In this document: positions 37,689-39,959 of the stretch, piece by piece | Layout of the letters: each line of letters begins with the position of its first letter | Position numbering within the stretch: the stretch's first letter is position 1 | IMG/VR virus record: IMGVR_UViG_3300020469_000099 | Coordinates: 1-39,959 of that record | Length of the DNA stretch: 39,959 nt | Origin: a virus | Strand: one strand, 5' to 3' | Program-made: the position numbers and the translations under genes | Notes under the pieces: generated by a model | Database searches by the model: none | Seen by the model: only the letters and a program-made list of their open reading frames with translations | Told to the model about the DNA's origin: nothing

Positions 37689-39959
37689 TTATAAAGATCC
37701 TAAATCAAATCCACCTAACTCATCATTACCTTCTGACTCAAAGTTAATAGGTAATAAATCATTTTTTCTTTGGTCAATCAATTCTGATTGCTGCGTTCCT
37801 TGTATTCTTGTTCTTTGATCTTTACGATCTTCTATTTCTTTTTCTCTATTTGCTTCAACGCCCGCTCTAGCTTTTGCTAATTCCATCTGGTAATTAAACT
37901 CTTCAGCCATAAGTTCTCTTTTTATTTGAGCTTCTGTTTGCATGCGTTGTATTTCAAACTGAGATTTAGCTTGTTCTATATTTACTTTTTCTTGAGTTAA
38001 AGCTTGTTGTTTTTGAACTTCTGACAAAGCTGCCGCTTCTGAAGCTTTTGCGTTTGCTTGAGCTTGAGCTTGAATATTCTGTTGAGCAGCTTGTTGTTCT
38101 CTTTCAATTTTCTGCTTTTGTCTAAGCTTAATATATTGATTAGCAAGTTTTGTGTTTTTAATTTCTCTAATATCAATAGCGTCAGATAAAGCAATTGCTC
38201 CAGTTTTTAAAGCTACTTGAATATTTTGCTCTAATAAAGCTTTTTCTTCCTCTTCAGGTTCTAGCTCTAAATAAATACCAAAATCATGTAATTGTAAATC
38301 AATTAAACTTTGTAGTGTTTCAGTATTAAAATTACTAATAGAATTTTGTAAAGAATTTCTAGTCAAAGGATTAATTATTGTATCTGAAACTCTTAAGCTT
38401 ATATTTTCGCATATTCTTAAACTTATAAACAACAAAGAATCTATCATGTGTCTTGTTGCAACATTTGAAGCGTTAGCTGCTAATTTTTGTAAACCTACTA
38501 AAGCGTCTTTTTCAGGCATACTACCATCTCTAGCCTCATTAAGCCCAGTTACGTCGCGTATCATTTGTAAATAATATTGATACGTTCCTATTAAACTTTG
38601 AATTTTAGCTTGACCCGATGAAGAAGTTAATTCTGAAACAGGTACTTTACCTGGATTAATACCACCTTCTTGAGTAAGTGATCTACCAACTATAGAACCT
38701 GTTTGAAAATACATGTTTAAAGCTTCAGCTGGATTATAAGTTGTTCCATTACCTAAATCAACTTCAGCTAAACCATCCATATCTAAGAAAACTCCATCTG
38801 GAACTAATCTAGACATTACTTGTTGTAGTTTAAGATGTGTTAGCTGTATCATATCAGCAAATCCAGTTATTTTACTAACCATAGATTCAACACGACCTTT
38901 GTATATTCTAGGTGCAGATATACAGTAATTCATTTTAACTCTAGTTGTGTCTGCATATGGCCTAGTCATGTTTTCAGAAAGTTTCCAATCTAACATGTAG
39001 TTATTACCTAAAACTTTTGCGCCTGTATATAAAACTTCAATTGTTCTAGTTACAACATCAAAATTATCGTTTTCTGGTGGATTAAAAGTATCTGGCTTTA
39101 CTAAAGCTTTTTCAAGACCTTGATCTGTTTTCTTTATTTTAAATACTTGATTATGATAAGTTTTATATTCAAAATACATTACCTGAACAGTATTTTCGTC
39201 ATAATTACCCCAACCTGTTATATATTGAGAATTACCAGGCATTTGCTGTATTCTTAGTAATTCTTCTTCTGGGATGTTAGGATATTGTTTTTTTAATTCA
39301 GGTATAGTTATAGACTTTACTTCTCCTATGTAATAAACATCTTCAAAATTAGGATCTTCTGTATAAGAATAAACCATATATGCAGGATCAACATAATCTA
39401 TTGTTATTCCTTCTGCTTTATTAAACATTGTTTTTGAAGCTCCTATTCCTAATACAGCTAAGTCATAAGCAATTCTTTTTTTAGTTTGATCGTATTTGTT
39501 TTTGCTTAAAACATTATTAATTAGTTCTTCTTCTGCTATTTCTACTTGTTGTTTGTAGTTCATTTGCATATAAAGATCTAATTCTTCTTTGCTAGCAGGT
39601 AAATCTTCTGGGTTAGAAGTTTTATAAAGATTCATTCCAATTTTTAAAAAATTTTCTAAAGCTTCTTTATTGTTTATGTCTCTAAGTATAGCTTTTTGAT
39701 AATCACCTCTTTGTTTTAATGAATAAGGATCTTGAGCAACAGCATTAATGTCATAATTTTTTTCTGACATACCGTTTACTACTATGTCAACAAACTTAGG
39801 AACAATAGCTACGGGTGTCCAATCTAAGTTTAAATAAGACAAGTCACCATTAATTGACATTTCGTCTTTATACTTAGCTATTGATTGCTCTCCTCTTGCG
39901 TATAATCTTAATTGATGAAAATTACTATAAGCTTTAGCATATCTGTTTCCTGATCTTCC
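37689..39959 (-). CDS. Portal protein (5' end beyond window)
   Basis: An ATG at 39860 exists, but the frame stays open upstream to the window edge and the added residues (YAKAYSNFHQLRLYARGEQS, then IAKYKDEMSING) continue the conserved protein, so the true start lies outside. Visible motifs: LSYLNLDWTPVAIVPKFVDI, AYDLAVLGIGASKTMF, DPAYMVYSYTEDPNFEDVYY, and the helix pair around DVTGLNEARDGSMPEKDALV. The C-terminal ~150 residues form a Gln/Ala/Glu-rich coiled coil, the barrel/crown-like extension of podovirus portals. It forms the dodecameric vertex for DNA entry. Terminase probably lies just beyond the right edge. Confidence 0.88.
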   Translation of the reverse strand, partial: GRSGNRYAKAYSNFHQLRLYARGEQSIAKYKDEMSINGDLSYLNLDWTPVAIVPKFVDIVVNGMSEKNYDINAVAQDPYSLKQRGDYQKAILRDINNKEALENFLKIGMNLYKTSNPEDLPASKEELDLYMQMNYKQQVEIAEEELINNVLSKNKYDQTKKRIAYDLAVLGIGASKTMFNKAEGITIDYVDPAYMVYSYTEDPNFEDVYYIGEVKSITIPELKKQYPNIPEEELLRIQQMPGNSQYITGWGNYDENTVQVMYFEYKTYHNQVFKIKKTDQGLEKALVKPDTFNPPENDNFDVVTRTIEVLYTGAKVLGNNYMLDWKLSENMTRPYADTTRVKMNYCISAPRIYKGRVESMVSKITGFADMIQLTHLKLQQVMSRLVPDGVFLDMDGLAEVDLGNGTTYNPAEALNMYFQTGSIVGRSLTQEGGINPGKVPVSELTSSSGQAKIQSLIGTYQYYLQMIRDVTGLNEARDGSMPEKDALVGLQKLAANASNVATRHMIDSLLFISLRICENISLRVSDTIINPLTRNSLQNSISNFNTETLQSLIDLQLHDFGIYLELEPEEEEKALLEQNIQVALKTGAIALSDAIDIREIKNTKLANQYIKLRQKQKIEREQQAAQQNIQAQAQANAKASEAAALSEVQKQQALTQEKVNIEQAKSQFEIQRMQTEAQIKRELMAEEFNYQMELAKARAGVEANREKEIEDRKDQRTRIQGTQQSELIDQRKNDLLPINFESEGNDELGGFDLGSL

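Noticed and set aside
39858-39860. Portal start at the ATG at 39860
   Set aside because: The frame is open to the window edge and the upstream residues look like part of the conserved protein.
1-39959. Prophage or integrated element
   Set aside because: No integrase, excisionase, repressor or attachment-site-like direct repeats were seen; the tRNA-like elements are internal to the phage genes.

Overview
The window looks like about 40 kb of a tailed, probably short-tailed (podovirus-like), lytic dsDNA phage. The host is most likely a marine or aquatic member of the Bacteroidota. Signs of the host are the AT-rich sequence, gene starts preceded by A/T-rich stretches with no purine-rich Shine-Dalgarno box, and structural and small accessory proteins of the type seen in phages of marine flavobacteria. 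There is no integrase, repressor, transposase, ribosomal gene or CRISPR array. No tail sheath, tail tube or tape-measure gene was recognised. Terminase, DNA polymerase and RNA polymerase were not found and probably lie outside; portal is cut by the right edge and an unknown gene by the left edge.

The two arms converge. The left arm (1-15072, + strand) is the takeover, replication and nucleotide arm. It starts with a run of very small, often overlapping genes (1-4.7 kb) interrupted by three tRNA-like elements (347-474, 1897-2047, 2054-2141) and three copies of a 24-nt element. It continues with a DPBB/3D-domain protein, a sigma-70-family factor, a recombination set (ERF annealing protein, PD-(D/E)XK exonuclease, SSB-like protein), a TOPRIM primase-helicase, a thymidylate-synthase-fold enzyme that looks like a dCMP hydroxymethylase, a GIY-YIG-like/MazG fusion, a second small MazG-type protein, a DUF1064-type nuclease, and a class I ribonucleotide reductase (nrdB and nrdA separated by two small genes).

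A hairpin terminator (15071-15101) separates the arms. The right arm (15136-39959, - strand), read in its own direction, runs portal (partial), scaffold-like protein, major capsid protein, 278-aa and 260-aa head/neck proteins, 402-aa and 1233-aa tail proteins, a 497-aa tail protein, a 159-aa cupin-like protein, three probable ejected/internal proteins (234, 559 and 2536 aa) and a lysis group (amidase, 35-aa cationic peptide, two membrane-anchored coiled-coil proteins).

The phage probably redirects host RNA polymerase with its own sigma factor, makes dNTPs with its reductase, replicates with its primase-helicase and recombines with ERF plus exonuclease. The cluster at 9.4-11.5 kb (T4 gp42-like enzyme with an Asp at the dCMP-specificity position, two MazG-type domains, a GIY-YIG-like domain and a nuclease) suggests that it may modify its cytosines and remove host dCTP or DNA. 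That reading is inference. The other unexplained material is the oversize tRNA-like elements and the repeated 24-nt element among the small left-arm genes.
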